Of a stretch of 64,000 nucleotides of DNA, positions 27,821 through 37,776 are shown in pieces. The notes under the pieces were generated by a model. The model was not told the origin of the DNA, did no database searches, and worked only from the letters and a program-made list of their open reading frames with translations. Numbering within the stretch: the first letter of the stretch is position 1; each line of letters begins with the position of its first letter. A program made the translations under genes and the position numbers. Source of the stretch: Carboxylicivirga mesophila (GTDB taxonomy: Bacteria; Bacteroidota; Bacteroidia; Bacteroidales; Marinilabiliaceae); contig NZ_JAGUCN010000014.1 in assembly GCF_018271975.1 (NCBI RefSeq), positions 1-64,000 on the forward strand, given 5' to 3'.

Positions 27821-29128
27821 TTAGTTCTTCACAATATATATACCAAAGGGGGTATCTTGGTTATAACCTTTATAGACACGATTATACTCAACCTGTGATA
27901 CTGAAATTGCCTGCTCAACAAAAAACACTATCAACTTATCATCTTCAACTAAAATATATACCGGGTATCCTGGCAAATCAATAGTGCCCACATAGTTTCC
28001 ACTACGATCGTATTTATAGAGTGCCTTACTATTAAATGGAGCGGTGAAAATATTGATAGAGTTAAAAGCAATGTCCTGACAATTTCCGAAATTACTATAT
28101 ACAGTATTGCTAACACCCGCTGGTTTCATCTTTCCATAAGGCTGGATATAAATATGGCCCGTAAAAGGATCTTCCTTTATGCAGCTATAGTTATACCCTT
28201 GTAGATAACTAGAGGTGTAATTATTGTAACCAATGTCGCCATACGAATCAGCATTATAAACATACAAGTAACTATAACTATCATCTTCATTAGCGATGAG
28301 TGCATTTTGCGATTCACTGTACTTCAAATATTGTTGATCATATGAACTATTAATCAAGTATGCCCCTGTCATATTGCGGTTAATCACCTCAATATAACTA
28401 CCATAATCACACGAAGCGTATATTTTACCATCACCATTGCTTGCCAAACTATATAAGTATTGGTTATTCAATGGTAAACTACCTGTCTTTTTTAGTGATT
28501 TGGTATCATATATCCCAATTTCATTGGTATTATTCTCACCTAAATACAACTCTGTCAACCCATTGTATTTTCCAAAACACGGATATTGGAAATTATAATT
28601 AACCTCTTTTGTTCCTACAACAACATCACTCTCATAATTATAAAGCGTAAATTTGTTGCGACCATCAATAAAGCCAATCAACATTTCATCCTTATTATGG
28701 ATGACGCTCTTAGGGAAAAATGAAAAGGAAGGATAATTACCTATATTAATCGAATCAATGTTACTCTTATACGAACGCGTATAGTCAAAATCATTCCCAC
28801 TCAATGCCTCTACCCAATAATAATTTGTTCCTAAGGCATTAGGGTTTTCATCAACAAATGTATGGTGAAAAAAATCTGTTCCACTATATATAAGTGAATT
28901 CTGGTAATAATTATTTTTATCTTTTGAGCGATATACTCTGTACTCGCGGAAATTATTTATTTTGGCAAGTGTCCACTTTAATTGTACAGTACCATCATTT
29001 TCGGTGGCACTAATTCGCAAATTTTTACTTAATGCCGTATAATCATCACTACCTGATTCACAAGATGATAAGATGTTCATCAGAAAAACAAAAACGCCAC
29101 AAATACTAACTATTTTAACTGTTTTCAT
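27821..29128 (-). CDS. Lipoprotein with fibronectin-III-like and propeller domains
   Basis: The 435-residue protein has a lipobox (ILSSC, C23). Residues about 32-125 have the FN3 pattern (LRISATENDGTVQLKWTL and FREYRVYRS, then a YWVEA strand). The rest is a beta-propeller-like series of blades with repeated YxYxx and GxIY motifs (for example IYASCDYGSYIEVI, HIYIQPYGK, NYVGTIDLPGYP). Aromatic residues are abundant. It may bind a glycan or protein at the cell surface. No catalytic residues are seen. It is divergent from the beta-barrel gene at 29222. Confidence 0.7.
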   Translation of the reverse strand: MKTVKIVSICGVFVFLMNILSSCESGSDDYTALSKNLRISATENDGTVQLKWTLAKINNFREYRVYRSKDKNNYYQNSLIYSGTDFFHHTFVDENPNALGTNYYWVEALSGNDFDYTRSYKSNIDSINIGNYPSFSFFPKSVIHNKDEMLIGFIDGRNKFTLYNYESDVVVGTKEVNYNFQYPCFGKYNGLTELYLGENNTNEIGIYDTKSLKKTGSLPLNNQYLYSLASNGDGKIYASCDYGSYIEVINRNMTGAYLINSSYDQQYLKYSESQNALIANEDDSYSYLYVYNADSYGDIGYNNYTSSYLQGYNYSCIKEDPFTGHIYIQPYGKMKPAGVSNTVYSNFGNCQDIAFNSINIFTAPFNSKALYKYDRSGNYVGTIDLPGYPVYILVEDDKLIVFFVEQAISVSQVEYNRVYKGYNQDTPFGIYIVKN

Positions 29129-29153
29129 AGATTAGGTTACTAAAAAGAATGTT

Positions 29154-29161
29154 TACTTTTG
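29154..29161 (+). promoter_or_regulatory. Candidate -7 box (TACTTTTG)
   Basis: It fits TAnnTTTG, 61 bp upstream of the beta-barrel gene at 29222. Confidence 0.35.
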
Positions 29162-29221
29162 TAAAATTAGCAAAAAAATATTCATCTTAGCAGAAATTTA
29201 TTAATAATAAAATCTAACCAA

Positions 29222-30061
29222 ATGAAGCATCTGTTATTAACAGGAAGTATCTTACTATTTCTTTCAACACTTTCATTAGCTCAAACAGATACCACAAAAT
29301 TTAACCTTACATCTAAAAGAGGCTTTTACTATTTCCCTGAAAAAGGTGACTGGTCGTTGAGTATCAATGCTAATCCGTTTTTAGAGTATTTTGGAAATAT
29401 GATTGGTAATAAAACTGTAACCAACAATTACTCAAATGGCTATTATTCATACAATGTGGTAAATGATGCTCCAAAATTTGCCTTTACAGCCCAAAATCCA
29501 GGAACTATTTACTTTAAATATTATACACGTGATGACAGGGCCTGGCGCGTAAAACTTCTGTTTGGCTATAGTAGCTCAAAAGATAAAGATGGTAGCGGAG
29601 AAGAAACTCCCAAAAATGTTTACCTGACTCAAAATGCCCTGGCAATTGGCTTATCTGTTGGACAAGAGTTTTATCGACCGATTAAAAGTCGTATCAGAGG
29701 GTATTATGGTTATGAAGCTGGTATATCATCAATGCCCTACAGCGGATACCTGCATAATAGCAATAATACGTACGTTACCGGAAACGTTGAATACGTTGAT
29801 GAAACTATGCCCGAATTGGAATTTAAGGAAGAGGGAGGGCAGACACTCGGATTTAATGGAGCAGGCTTGATAGGGGTTGAGTGGTTTTTTGCCCCAAAAA
29901 TTTCACTGGGTGGTGAATTTGGGTTAGGATTTAACTACAGCAAACAAAAAGAAAGAAAGTACACAACAGATGCAAATAAGATTATCGTCGATTCAGGTGG
30001 TAATAGCTTCACTTTTGAGCCTTATGCCAGTGGCGATTTAATAGTGCACATTTATTTTTAA
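29222..30061 (+). CDS. Outer-membrane beta-barrel protein, 279 aa
   Basis: A signal peptide (about 1-20, LLTGSILLFLSTLSLAQ) precedes alternating strands rich in Tyr and Phe: GDWSLSINANPFLEYFG, TIYFKYYTRDDRAWRVKLLFGY, LAIGLSVGQEFYRPI, ISLGGEFGLGFNYSKQ. The product ends in an aromatic strand (DLIVHIYF) with C-terminal Phe, the canonical outer-membrane sorting end. No family is named with certainty. Divergent from the propeller lipoprotein gene, perhaps forming a surface pair (inference). A hairpin follows at 30069-30094. Confidence 0.75.
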   Translation: MKHLLLTGSILLFLSTLSLAQTDTTKFNLTSKRGFYYFPEKGDWSLSINANPFLEYFGNMIGNKTVTNNYSNGYYSYNVVNDAPKFAFTAQNPGTIYFKYYTRDDRAWRVKLLFGYSSSKDKDGSGEETPKNVYLTQNALAIGLSVGQEFYRPIKSRIRGYYGYEAGISSMPYSGYLHNSNNTYVTGNVEYVDETMPELEFKEEGGQTLGFNGAGLIGVEWFFAPKISLGGEFGLGFNYSKQKERKYTTDANKIIVDSGGNSFTFEPYASGDLIVHIYF

Positions 30062-30068
30062 TAAGATA

Positions 30069-30094
30069 AAGGCTGTTTCGATTGAGACAGCCTT
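30069..30094. terminator. Terminator between convergent genes
   Basis: AAGGCTGTTTC (30069-30079) and GAGACAGCCTT (30084-30094) form an 11-bp stem with one G-T pair and a four-base loop, followed by a T-rich run. Confidence 0.8.
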
Positions 30095-30114
30095 CTTTTG
30101 TATCTAATTAATAG

Positions 30115-30918
30115 TTAATGATTCATCCACTCCTTAAATGGACCGGCTTTAGCCCGACTAATCATTACCTTACCGTTAAGGCCATTAACCAGTTTCACTA
30201 CCAGCTTACCACTAAAATAGCTTTCGAAGCGCTCAATAGCATCTACATTGATAATCGTTTGCCTGTTACTACGGAAAAACTTTTCTGGATCAAGCTCTTC
30301 TTCCAGCTTATCCAGTGACTGGTTAAGTATGTGTTGCTTACCTTCAAAAGTAACGGCAAACGTTACCCGGGCATCAAAATAAAAATAGGCCACATCTTCA
30401 ACACCAAGCTTAAAAAAGGCATCACGTCTGGCAATTAAAAAGCGCTTGCGATAACCACCTTGTGTTTTCGCTATCGATCGGGCTAATTCGGTATAATCAA
30501 TTACATCAGCTTGCTTCTTAGGGCTCTCCCCTTCATGCAAATTATTAATTACCTCAATGGCCTTTTCAAATTTGGTGATGGCTCGTTCCAACTCCTCTTC
30601 TTTTATAGGCTTCAATAAATAATCGATGCTATTAAGATTAAAAGCTTTGAGAGCAAACTCATTATAGGCTGTAGTAAAAATGATGCCACTTTCCTCCACT
30701 TCAATCTGCTCAAAAATTGAAAAACAATTGCCATCGGCTAGTTCAATATCTAAGAAAATAATCTGCGGATGCTCATGTGTTTTAAGGTAATCAACGGTTT
30801 CACTCACACTTTGCAGCATGGCTTTTACTTTCCAGGAAGGACGAATCTCCGCAATCATATCCCGCAGCATTTCACCACTGTGTATTTCATCCTCTACAAT
30901 TATGATATTGATTTCCAT
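30115..30918 (-). CDS. LytTR-family response regulator
   Basis: The 267-residue regulator has a receiver with E9/D10 and phosphoacceptor D57 in IIFLDIELAD, conserved Lys in YLLKPI, and a LytTR DNA-binding domain (about 165-267) with ARRDAFFKLGVEDVAYF, RSNRQTIINVDAIERFE and a closing VMISRAKAGPFKEW. LytTR proteins bind pairs of short direct repeats about 21 bp apart. It lies 15 bp downstream of its partner LytS-type kinase. The adjacent efflux genes are the likely target. Confidence 0.95.
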   Translation of the reverse strand: MEINIIIVEDEIHSGEMLRDMIAEIRPSWKVKAMLQSVSETVDYLKTHEHPQIIFLDIELADGNCFSIFEQIEVEESGIIFTTAYNEFALKAFNLNSIDYLLKPIKEEELERAITKFEKAIEVINNLHEGESPKKQADVIDYTELARSIAKTQGGYRKRFLIARRDAFFKLGVEDVAYFYFDARVTFAVTFEGKQHILNQSLDKLEEELDPEKFFRSNRQTIINVDAIERFESYFSGKLVVKLVNGLNGKVMISRAKAGPFKEWMNH

Positions 30919-30933
30919 TGCTTCTGCTTTAAC

Positions 30934-32004
30934 TTATTGTTTGATTAGTGGTAATTCTACCCTAAACTCATTGCCATTTTTGATAATAACCACCTCTTTA
31001 TTCGTCAATAACTTATACCTCTCGCGTAAGTTACTTAATCCTGTATTTGTACTGTAGGTGGTTGTTTTGGCATTGATATTATTGGAGACCACTACCTTTC
31101 CATCTTTGGTATACATCTTCATTTTTAAAGGCGATGCTTTAGTGGCTACATTGTGCTTCACTGCATTTTCAAGCAGTAACTGCATACTTAAAGGAGGCAA
31201 GTGCCAGTTGTAATATTCTTCATCGAAATGATGCTCTACAACTAATCCTTCTTTTAAACGCTCCTGGTGCAGAGCTCCATATGCTTTCAGAAATTTCAAT
31301 TCGTCAATTAGTTTGATAGAACGATGTTTATTACTCTCAAGTACATATCGGTACACGTCTGAAAAATTAATGGCAAAACGTATTGCTGCCTCCTTATCGT
31401 GCCTGATGATAGCAATAAGCGTACTCAGATTATTGAATAAAAAATGTGGATTAATCTGATCCTGCAAGGCCCGGTAATCCTGCTTAAGTTTATCCTGTTG
31501 CAAACGCTCCACCTCTAGCATAACTACGCTTAAGCTCTGATGGTAATTATAAGCGAATAGCAGTACTACATATATCGTTACAAACAATATAGCGATAATG
31601 AGGCTAACATTGTAGGCTACTGGAGCCATGGGTTCGCCAGACTCAATCCAAGGTTTAAAATAGTGAGCCATCATGATGGCCAGTAAAAACCATATAATGG
31701 AAAAGCTTAATAAAAACAATACACGCCCACGCGTATGCGTATGCCAGGGGTGTTTGCAGGCAATCAGCTTATTAAATGCAAATATCCCTTCGCTGATAAA
31801 AATGAATAGCCATAGCGAAAAAAGATAGCCCTTCCACTCAATAGGTTGGCCCGAATAGAAAATTGCCAATAAAACAGTATAAAAAACTGTTCCCATCAAA
31901 CATTCAAATAGCAACCTGGTTTTATAATTAATAAATAAAATAGGTTTGCCCTTCAAAAAGCGGTCGTAATAACAACTATCAAATGTTTTCATATCTATTC
32001 CCAT
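30934..32004 (-). CDS. LytS-type sensor histidine kinase
   Basis: The 356-residue kinase has four membrane helices in residues 30-155. The dimerisation helix is of the His_kinase (PF06580) type, with the phosphoacceptor H187 in DQINPHFLFNNL, and the ATPase domain has the N box (LLENAVKHN) and GLSNLRERY. It follows the TolC gene by 68 bp and precedes the LytTR regulator by 15 bp, so all may share one transcript with the efflux genes. An alternative start at the second Met is possible. Confidence 0.94.
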   Translation of the reverse strand: MGIDMKTFDSCYYDRFLKGKPILFINYKTRLLFECLMGTVFYTVLLAIFYSGQPIEWKGYLFSLWLFIFISEGIFAFNKLIACKHPWHTHTRGRVLFLLSFSIIWFLLAIMMAHYFKPWIESGEPMAPVAYNVSLIIAILFVTIYVVLLFAYNYHQSLSVVMLEVERLQQDKLKQDYRALQDQINPHFLFNNLSTLIAIIRHDKEAAIRFAINFSDVYRYVLESNKHRSIKLIDELKFLKAYGALHQERLKEGLVVEHHFDEEYYNWHLPPLSMQLLLENAVKHNVATKASPLKMKMYTKDGKVVVSNNINAKTTTYSTNTGLSNLRERYKLLTNKEVVIIKNGNEFRVELPLIKQ

Positions 32005-32072
32005 ACATGATGATAAAGGTAGTGACTCATCTCAACTTTTTAAAATGAGCCACTACAAATCGAGAAACACTA

Positions 32073-33434
32073 TTAATTACTGTATGTGTCTGCTTCTGTG
32101 TATAACTGACCAATTCCTTTATAATAAGCAGTTTTAGCCACCTCGTAGCTGGCCAGTGCATTTAATAGTTCAGCATTAGCACTCAACCAGGCTGCCTGCG
32201 AGTTCAAAACATCGGTGGTGGTATTTAATCCGGCCTCAAAGCTGGCTGTTACCTCTTCCAGCGACTCTTCAGATTCTTCTTTATTCTTTTTGGCGAGCAT
32301 AATGGCCTCATAAGCTTCATTAACCCTTATGATGTACTGCTGTACCTCCAGCTGCACAAAATCCTTAGTTTCATCGAGCTGCAGGCGGGCCTGTTCAATT
32401 CGTAATTTGGCAGCATCTTTTTTGTGCTTCTTTTCGCGCCAGTGCACCAATGGTATGGACAATTGAGCAGAGGCCTGTGTCATGGTCTGTCCATCAACCA
32501 GGTTTGGAATATCCATGTAACCATAGCTGACCTGGGCACCTAACTGAGGCTTATAAGCACTCATATCTGACTTTTTTTGAAGCTCCGATAGCGTAACTTG
32601 TCCATCCAGCATTTTCAGTTCGTTACGGTTTACAAAAGCCAGGTTAACGCTGTTACTCATGGTAATGAGCTCTGGATTGAGGTTTAATGAATCAGTTACA
32701 TCAATATTGGTATTCATATCAAGCCCAACAATCTGGCAAAGATTCATTTTCATCACTTTAAAAGCATTTTCAGCTTTCATCAGATTTAGCTGAGCCTCGT
32801 TTTTTTGTACAGTTACAATCAGCTGTTCACTCTTGGGAGTTAAGCCCAACTCATACATGTCTTTCATCTGTTGCTCCAATGAATCCAGCATTTCGTAGTA
32901 CTTGTAGGCAACAGTCAGTTGTTCTTTAAAAGCCACCAGGCTCCAATAGGCGTTATCTGTGTTAAAAATAACCTCATCAGTCTTTAGCTGATAGGCTTGC
33001 TCGGAAATTTCAACACCCATATCAGCCATTTGGTTGGCATACCTGATTTGTCCGCCCAAATAGAGTGGCAGTTGCATTGCCACCTGACCGTTATAATATT
33101 GCATCTTTTCGGTGCCAATACTCATACCCGGGAAACCAACATTTTGGCCTGTTTGGTTACCCGCTGCATCCATCACTGGTAATTGAAAGCCAGGTATATT
33201 AATATCGTCCATACTAGGCAGGTAGGTGGCAGTAGCCGTTCCGTCAATATTTGGCAAATAGGCGGTACGTGCTTCTTTACGTTGTGATTCAGCTTCAAAG
33301 TGCTTTAACTTGGCTGCTTTAAGCGACTTATTGTAATCGAGTGCCATTTGACGACTCTCCTGCAATGAAACCTGTTGTTGAGCAACCCCTTTAATGCTTA
33401 TGAACAAAGCTATGATGAATATATAGTGTTTCAT
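32073..33434 (-). CDS. TolC-family outer-membrane efflux protein
   Basis: The 453-residue protein has a signal peptide (about 1-18, IFIIALFISIKGVAQ) and two OEP repeats (about 22-230 and 235-440) made of long helices: VSLQESRQMALDYNKSL, LNLMKAENAFKVMKMNLCQIVG, ALASYEVAKTAYYKGIGQLY. The helices form the periplasmic tunnel. Gene order with the RND permease and adaptor upstream makes it the outer-membrane exit duct of that pump. A hairpin with a T-run lies between it and the permease gene and may lower its expression. Confidence 0.93.
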   Translation of the reverse strand: MKHYIFIIALFISIKGVAQQQVSLQESRQMALDYNKSLKAAKLKHFEAESQRKEARTAYLPNIDGTATATYLPSMDDINIPGFQLPVMDAAGNQTGQNVGFPGMSIGTEKMQYYNGQVAMQLPLYLGGQIRYANQMADMGVEISEQAYQLKTDEVIFNTDNAYWSLVAFKEQLTVAYKYYEMLDSLEQQMKDMYELGLTPKSEQLIVTVQKNEAQLNLMKAENAFKVMKMNLCQIVGLDMNTNIDVTDSLNLNPELITMSNSVNLAFVNRNELKMLDGQVTLSELQKKSDMSAYKPQLGAQVSYGYMDIPNLVDGQTMTQASAQLSIPLVHWREKKHKKDAAKLRIEQARLQLDETKDFVQLEVQQYIIRVNEAYEAIMLAKKNKEESEESLEEVTASFEAGLNTTTDVLNSQAAWLSANAELLNALASYEVAKTAYYKGIGQLYTEADTYSN

Positions 33435-33475
33435 ACTGAAAGTTTTATAGTAGATGGTTAGTTCATTCTCTCTTT

Positions 33476-33517
33476 AAAAAGGAACCGGCTAACAAAGCAA
33501 TGCCAACCAGCTCCTTT
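33476..33517 (-). terminator. Intercistronic hairpin with T-run (possible attenuator)
   Basis: On the minus strand, the arms at 33505-33517 and 33478-33490 pair over 13 bp (three G-U), followed by five T (33480-33476). It lies between the RND permease stop and the tolC start. This is a terminator shape inside an operon. Confidence 0.7.
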
Positions 33518-33540
33518 ACCTAACCTATACATGAAAAAAA

Positions 33541-36500
33541 TTATTCTTCTATCTCTTTTACAATTGTAGCATGTAACGATTTAGTATTGACCCTGTACAT
33601 CACAGCATACAGCACGGGTATTACAACCAGAGTGATGATCGAACCTACCAGCAAACCAAACATAATGGCAATGGCCATAGTACGAAACATCGGGTCGAAG
33701 GCCAATGGCAACATACCCAAAATAGTGGTCAGTGAAGCCATCATTACTGGTCGCACTCTCGATAATGTCGAATCAATTATCGCTGTGAGCTTATCTTTTC
33801 CTTCGCCTACCTGCAGATTTATCTCATCGAGTAGTACCACCGCATTTTTAATCATCATACCCATTAAACCAAGGGTACCGATTATTGAAAAGAAGGTGAA
33901 ATAAGTGCCGGTTACCAGGAAGCCTATAATCACTCCAATAAAGGCCAATGGCATAATTGAGAAAATGATGATGGGTTGTCGGAAATTATTAAATAAGCCT
34001 ATGACAATGATGATCATTAACAGGATAGCCAGTGGTAGTTTCTCACCCAAACCTTCATTGGCCTCATTACTGCTCTTATATTCACCCAGCCACTCTAATT
34101 TGTAACCTTCGGGCAATGGAATGGCTTCAATTTTATCGCGCAAGGCTGTGAACAGTTCTGGTGGCGCAACACCCGTAATCGGGTCACACTGAGCAATTAT
34201 CGCACGTTGATTATCGTAACGGCGAATCATACTGTTTTCCCATCGTACATCAATGGAATCAACCAACTGACTTAAAGCTACACTTTGTGGCAAACCCGAC
34301 CATACGGGTACCGAAGCCAACTGATTAACGTCCTGTTCAATGGTTTTATCGAGTTTGAGCATAACTGGAAGCTGGTAATCACCATCGTAAAACAAGCCAA
34401 CCGGCATACCACTTGATGCAATTGCCAGGGCATTGGCCACATCGGCCCTGTTCACCATCAGTTCACGTGCCCGATCCTGCGAATAAACCGGCGCCAGCAC
34501 CTTAATCTGGTTCTTCCAGTCGTTTGTGACAAAAACGGCCTTTGGCTCCTGACGCATCACCTCATTAGCCTGCTCTGCCAACTGACGCAACACTTCGTCA
34601 TCGGGACCGGTAAACTTAGCTTCAATTTTAAAATCACCACCAACAGCAATATAGGTTCTTACCCTTGCAAAAGCCTCGGGGTAATATTGATTGACATAGG
34701 TCTGAAGTTCTTCAATGGTTTGGTCAATCTGCTCCTTGTCCTTGATGGTGATAATCAGTTCACCATAGCTCAGGCTAAGTCCGTTCATGGGACGCATAAG
34801 CGTGTAACGAGCCGGCGTGCTGCCCAATCCTGTTACAACCGAGCCGATGTTATCCCAGTCTGCAATGGCAACCTGTATCTCATCCAAATCCTTTTCTACC
34901 TGGCTGATGTCTTTTCCCTCGGGCAAACGGTACTCCAATATAAACTGATCGTACTCAGCACCAGGAAAGAAGTTTTGTTTCACAAAACCAAATGACCAGA
35001 ATGACAACACCAATATTACGGTTGTTCCAATCACAAACAAGGACTTATGCCAAAGTGCAAAACGAATAAATCGTCCGAAAAACTGGTAAAAACGACCGCC
35101 ATAAGGATCGTGCTCTTCGTCATCAGCTCCTTTCTTCGAGCGTTTCTTATAAAAATATTCGGCATGAAAAGGTGTTTGTACCATTGCCAACACCCAACTT
35201 ACGAACAAGGATATAGCTAACACATAAAACAATGGGCGTAAAAACTCTCCAGCACCTGTACTATTGAAAGCCAGCGGCATAAAAGCCAGAATGGCAACCA
35301 GAGTAGCACCTAAAAGTGGTATAGCTGATTTCTTAGCCGTATTTACAAAAGCCTTCTTCCGCTCCATGCCCTTATCCAGGTCAATCAGGATGCCATCGGC
35401 TATTACAATGGCATTATCCACCAGCATACCCATGGCGATGATAATAGCTGCCAATGATACGCGGTGCAGCTCTATATCAAACCCGGCCATAATGATAAAT
35501 GTTGCCAGAATAGTAAACACCAGTCCGCTGGCTATGAGCAAACCAGCACGCATCCCCATGGCCAGCAGCAATACGACTATTACAATAATCACCGACTCAA
35601 TCAGATTAACCATAAAATCGTCGATTGATTCGCTCACATTATTGTGCTGATAAAACACTTTATGACATTCAATACCAACCGGTAACTTCTCCTGCAATTC
35701 GGCTAAGCGTTTCTCAACGGCTTCACCAAGGACAATTACATTACCCCCCTTTTCCATGGAAATGGCCAAACTGATGGCTTCCCGTCCGTTGAATTTAAGC
35801 TTTTGAAGGGTTGGCTCGTAAAACTCACGCTCAACCTTAGCTATTTGGCCGAGACGGTAACGTCCGCCGTTGGGTAGTTTCACTTCAAAATTGCGTATCT
35901 CGTCCAGGTTCTGGAACTTATTGCCTATGCTAATACGAATGCGTTCACTTCCTGTCACAAAACTACCCGGATCAACAATGGCTCCCTGATCATTGAACGA
36001 TTGGAAAATTAGCATGGGGTTAATACCCAGGGAGGCAAAATACTCATTATCAAAACTGATATTCACCACCTCGGTGCGCTTACCAAATACTTCGATACGC
36101 TTAACGCCGTCTACCAGCATCAGCTCTTGTTTCACGTAATCAACGTAATTCTGAAACTCATGGTACTCGTATCCATCATTGGAAATTGCTAAAAATATAC
36201 CAGACACATCACCAAAATCATCATTGATAATTGGTTCGGATGCGTTTGCAGGCAAACTACCTTTTACATCAGATATTTTTCGACGAAGGTGATCCCACAG
36301 CTGAGGCATCTCCGCGGTTTTTACTCCCGACTTAATATTGATGGTGATTTCAGACAGACCAGGTGCTGAACGCGATTCGAGGAAATCAATATTTTCGAGG
36401 CGCTGGATGGCTTTCTCAAGCACATCAGTCACCTCCTGCTCCACTTCTTCGGCTGATGCACCAGGGTAACGAGTAATGACCACAGCTGCCTTCACAGGAA

Positions 36501-36612
36501 TCTCCGGATCTTCGAGCTTTCCCATCGAATTGAAAGAATACAATCCGCCTATAATTAAGGCAATAAAGATGAAGCTCAAAAAAGCTTTTTGAGATAATAT
36601 CTTATCTAACAT
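33541..36612 (-). CDS. RND efflux permease (AcrB-like)
   Basis: The 1023-residue permease has the full RND layout: N-terminal helix (LSFIFIALIIGGLYSF), a large periplasmic porter region starting ITRYPGASAEEVEQEVTDV, membrane helices 2-6 around 330-480 including ILIDLDKGMERKKAF loops, a second porter region, and helices 8-12 near the C-terminus. Proton-relay acidic residues appear in GMLVDNAIVIADGI (Asp in helix 4). It is 12 bp downstream of the adaptor gene. It exports hydrophobic or amphiphilic compounds; the HAE-type is more likely than a metal pump, as no Met pairs typical of CusA were seen. Confidence 0.95.
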   Translation of the reverse strand: MLDKILSQKAFLSFIFIALIIGGLYSFNSMGKLEDPEIPVKAAVVITRYPGASAEEVEQEVTDVLEKAIQRLENIDFLESRSAPGLSEITINIKSGVKTAEMPQLWDHLRRKISDVKGSLPANASEPIINDDFGDVSGIFLAISNDGYEYHEFQNYVDYVKQELMLVDGVKRIEVFGKRTEVVNISFDNEYFASLGINPMLIFQSFNDQGAIVDPGSFVTGSERIRISIGNKFQNLDEIRNFEVKLPNGGRYRLGQIAKVEREFYEPTLQKLKFNGREAISLAISMEKGGNVIVLGEAVEKRLAELQEKLPVGIECHKVFYQHNNVSESIDDFMVNLIESVIIVIVVLLLAMGMRAGLLIASGLVFTILATFIIMAGFDIELHRVSLAAIIIAMGMLVDNAIVIADGILIDLDKGMERKKAFVNTAKKSAIPLLGATLVAILAFMPLAFNSTGAGEFLRPLFYVLAISLFVSWVLAMVQTPFHAEYFYKKRSKKGADDEEHDPYGGRFYQFFGRFIRFALWHKSLFVIGTTVILVLSFWSFGFVKQNFFPGAEYDQFILEYRLPEGKDISQVEKDLDEIQVAIADWDNIGSVVTGLGSTPARYTLMRPMNGLSLSYGELIITIKDKEQIDQTIEELQTYVNQYYPEAFARVRTYIAVGGDFKIEAKFTGPDDEVLRQLAEQANEVMRQEPKAVFVTNDWKNQIKVLAPVYSQDRARELMVNRADVANALAIASSGMPVGLFYDGDYQLPVMLKLDKTIEQDVNQLASVPVWSGLPQSVALSQLVDSIDVRWENSMIRRYDNQRAIIAQCDPITGVAPPELFTALRDKIEAIPLPEGYKLEWLGEYKSSNEANEGLGEKLPLAILLMIIIVIGLFNNFRQPIIIFSIMPLAFIGVIIGFLVTGTYFTFFSIIGTLGLMGMMIKNAVVLLDEINLQVGEGKDKLTAIIDSTLSRVRPVMMASLTTILGMLPLAFDPMFRTMAIAIMFGLLVGSIITLVVIPVLYAVMYRVNTKSLHATIVKEIEE

Positions 36613-36624
36613 GTTGATTTAGGC

Positions 36625-37686
36625 TTATAAAAGGTTTGTATTCTTTAAAATTCGCACAGCCTGCGATTCGGTTAAACTATACACGCCGGCTGTCACCACA
36701 TATTCGTTTCCGGTGAGGCCGGAACTGACTGACAAATGGCCATTGTTTTCCAATTTATTGACTTTTACGGCCCTACTTGATACAGTTGAGCTGGCCTCAT
36801 CAAATACCCATACATAGGCTTTCTGCTCTTTGTAAAACACAGACTCCACTGGCACAACAACACCAGTCTTGTCAGCAGCTTTCAATTGAATCCTCACCTT
36901 GGCTGACATGCCAGGCTTCAATCCGCTATCCGCCTGATTGTTTACCATCAGGCGCACATCAAACATATCATTCCCGTTGGCCTTCTCATTAACAGACAAC
37001 ACATTAGCAGGCACATCATAAGCACCAGCATTGGCTACATCAATGGTAATTTGCGAAAAGCTTTTTGCTTTATTCACTTTACTTTCAGGCAGGCTGAATA
37101 GTACCTCGAGATGGCTCACATCCAATAAGGCATAAATAGGTTGCCCGGGAGCCACATTTTCAAAATTATTCGTTTGCTTACGATAGATATAGCCATTGAA
37201 TGGTGCTTTTAACTCTGTATCAGCCAGTGCATTTTCAGCCGATTCATAAGCACTCTTGGCAGCCAGGTAACCGGCTTCGAGTTTTTCCAGCGTGTTAATG
37301 GGTAGCTTATTCTTTTTATAAAGTTCTTTGTAGCGGGTATATTCACCACTGGCCTGTTCAAATTGCGCTTTAGCCGATTGTAAACGGATTTTGTAGTCAC
37401 GAGGATCAATGCGGGCTATCACCTGTTCTTTTGTCACATAATCACCCTCATCCACCAACATATTGTAGACTTGTCCGCCTACTTTAAATGCTACACTCAC
37501 TTCCTTTTTTTCCTTTAGCTGCCCGTGGAATATAAGCTCCTCGGCACTTTGAGCCTTGCCCAGGCGCTCTACTTTAACATAGCGATGTGTTGTTGCTGAT
37601 TTGCTTTCATCTGATGAACTACAGCCAATAATCCCCATTCCAATTATTAGCATTGCAACCACCCCTTGTAACATCTGTTTAATCAT
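36625..37686 (-). CDS. Periplasmic adaptor (MFP/HlyD family), lipoprotein
   Basis: The 353-residue protein has a lipoprotein signal (LIIGMGIIGC, C22), a barrel-sandwich biotinyl-lipoyl segment (about 55-190, VSVAFKVGGQVYNMLVDEGDYVTKEQVIARIDP then ELKAPFNGYIYRK), a helical hairpin (about 90-150) and a beta-barrel domain ending LTESQAVRIL. It bridges RND permease and TolC. First gene of the adaptor-permease-tolC-lytS-lytTR unit; the promoter is at 37739-37746. Confidence 0.94.
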   Translation of the reverse strand: MIKQMLQGVVAMLIIGMGIIGCSSSDESKSATTHRYVKVERLGKAQSAEELIFHGQLKEKKEVSVAFKVGGQVYNMLVDEGDYVTKEQVIARIDPRDYKIRLQSAKAQFEQASGEYTRYKELYKKNKLPINTLEKLEAGYLAAKSAYESAENALADTELKAPFNGYIYRKQTNNFENVAPGQPIYALLDVSHLEVLFSLPESKVNKAKSFSQITIDVANAGAYDVPANVLSVNEKANGNDMFDVRLMVNNQADSGLKPGMSAKVRIQLKAADKTGVVVPVESVFYKEQKAYVWVFDEASSTVSSRAVKVNKLENNGHLSVSSGLTGNEYVVTAGVYSLTESQAVRILKNTNLL

Positions 37687-37738
37687 GATAAAATCCTATT
37701 TGTTATCTTTTCGTTTGAGAATAGTTAATTTCTATTGA

Positions 37739-37746
37739 CAAAAATA
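37739..37746 (-). promoter_or_regulatory. Candidate -7 box (TATTTTTG) of the efflux operon
   Basis: Read on the minus strand, the octamer fits TAnnTTTG and lies 53 bp upstream of the adaptor start. Direct repeats at 37777-37804 lie at about -45 to -72. Confidence 0.5.
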
Positions 37747-37776
37747 CCTCTGGAAAAAGGGCAGTAGGATGCTTTA

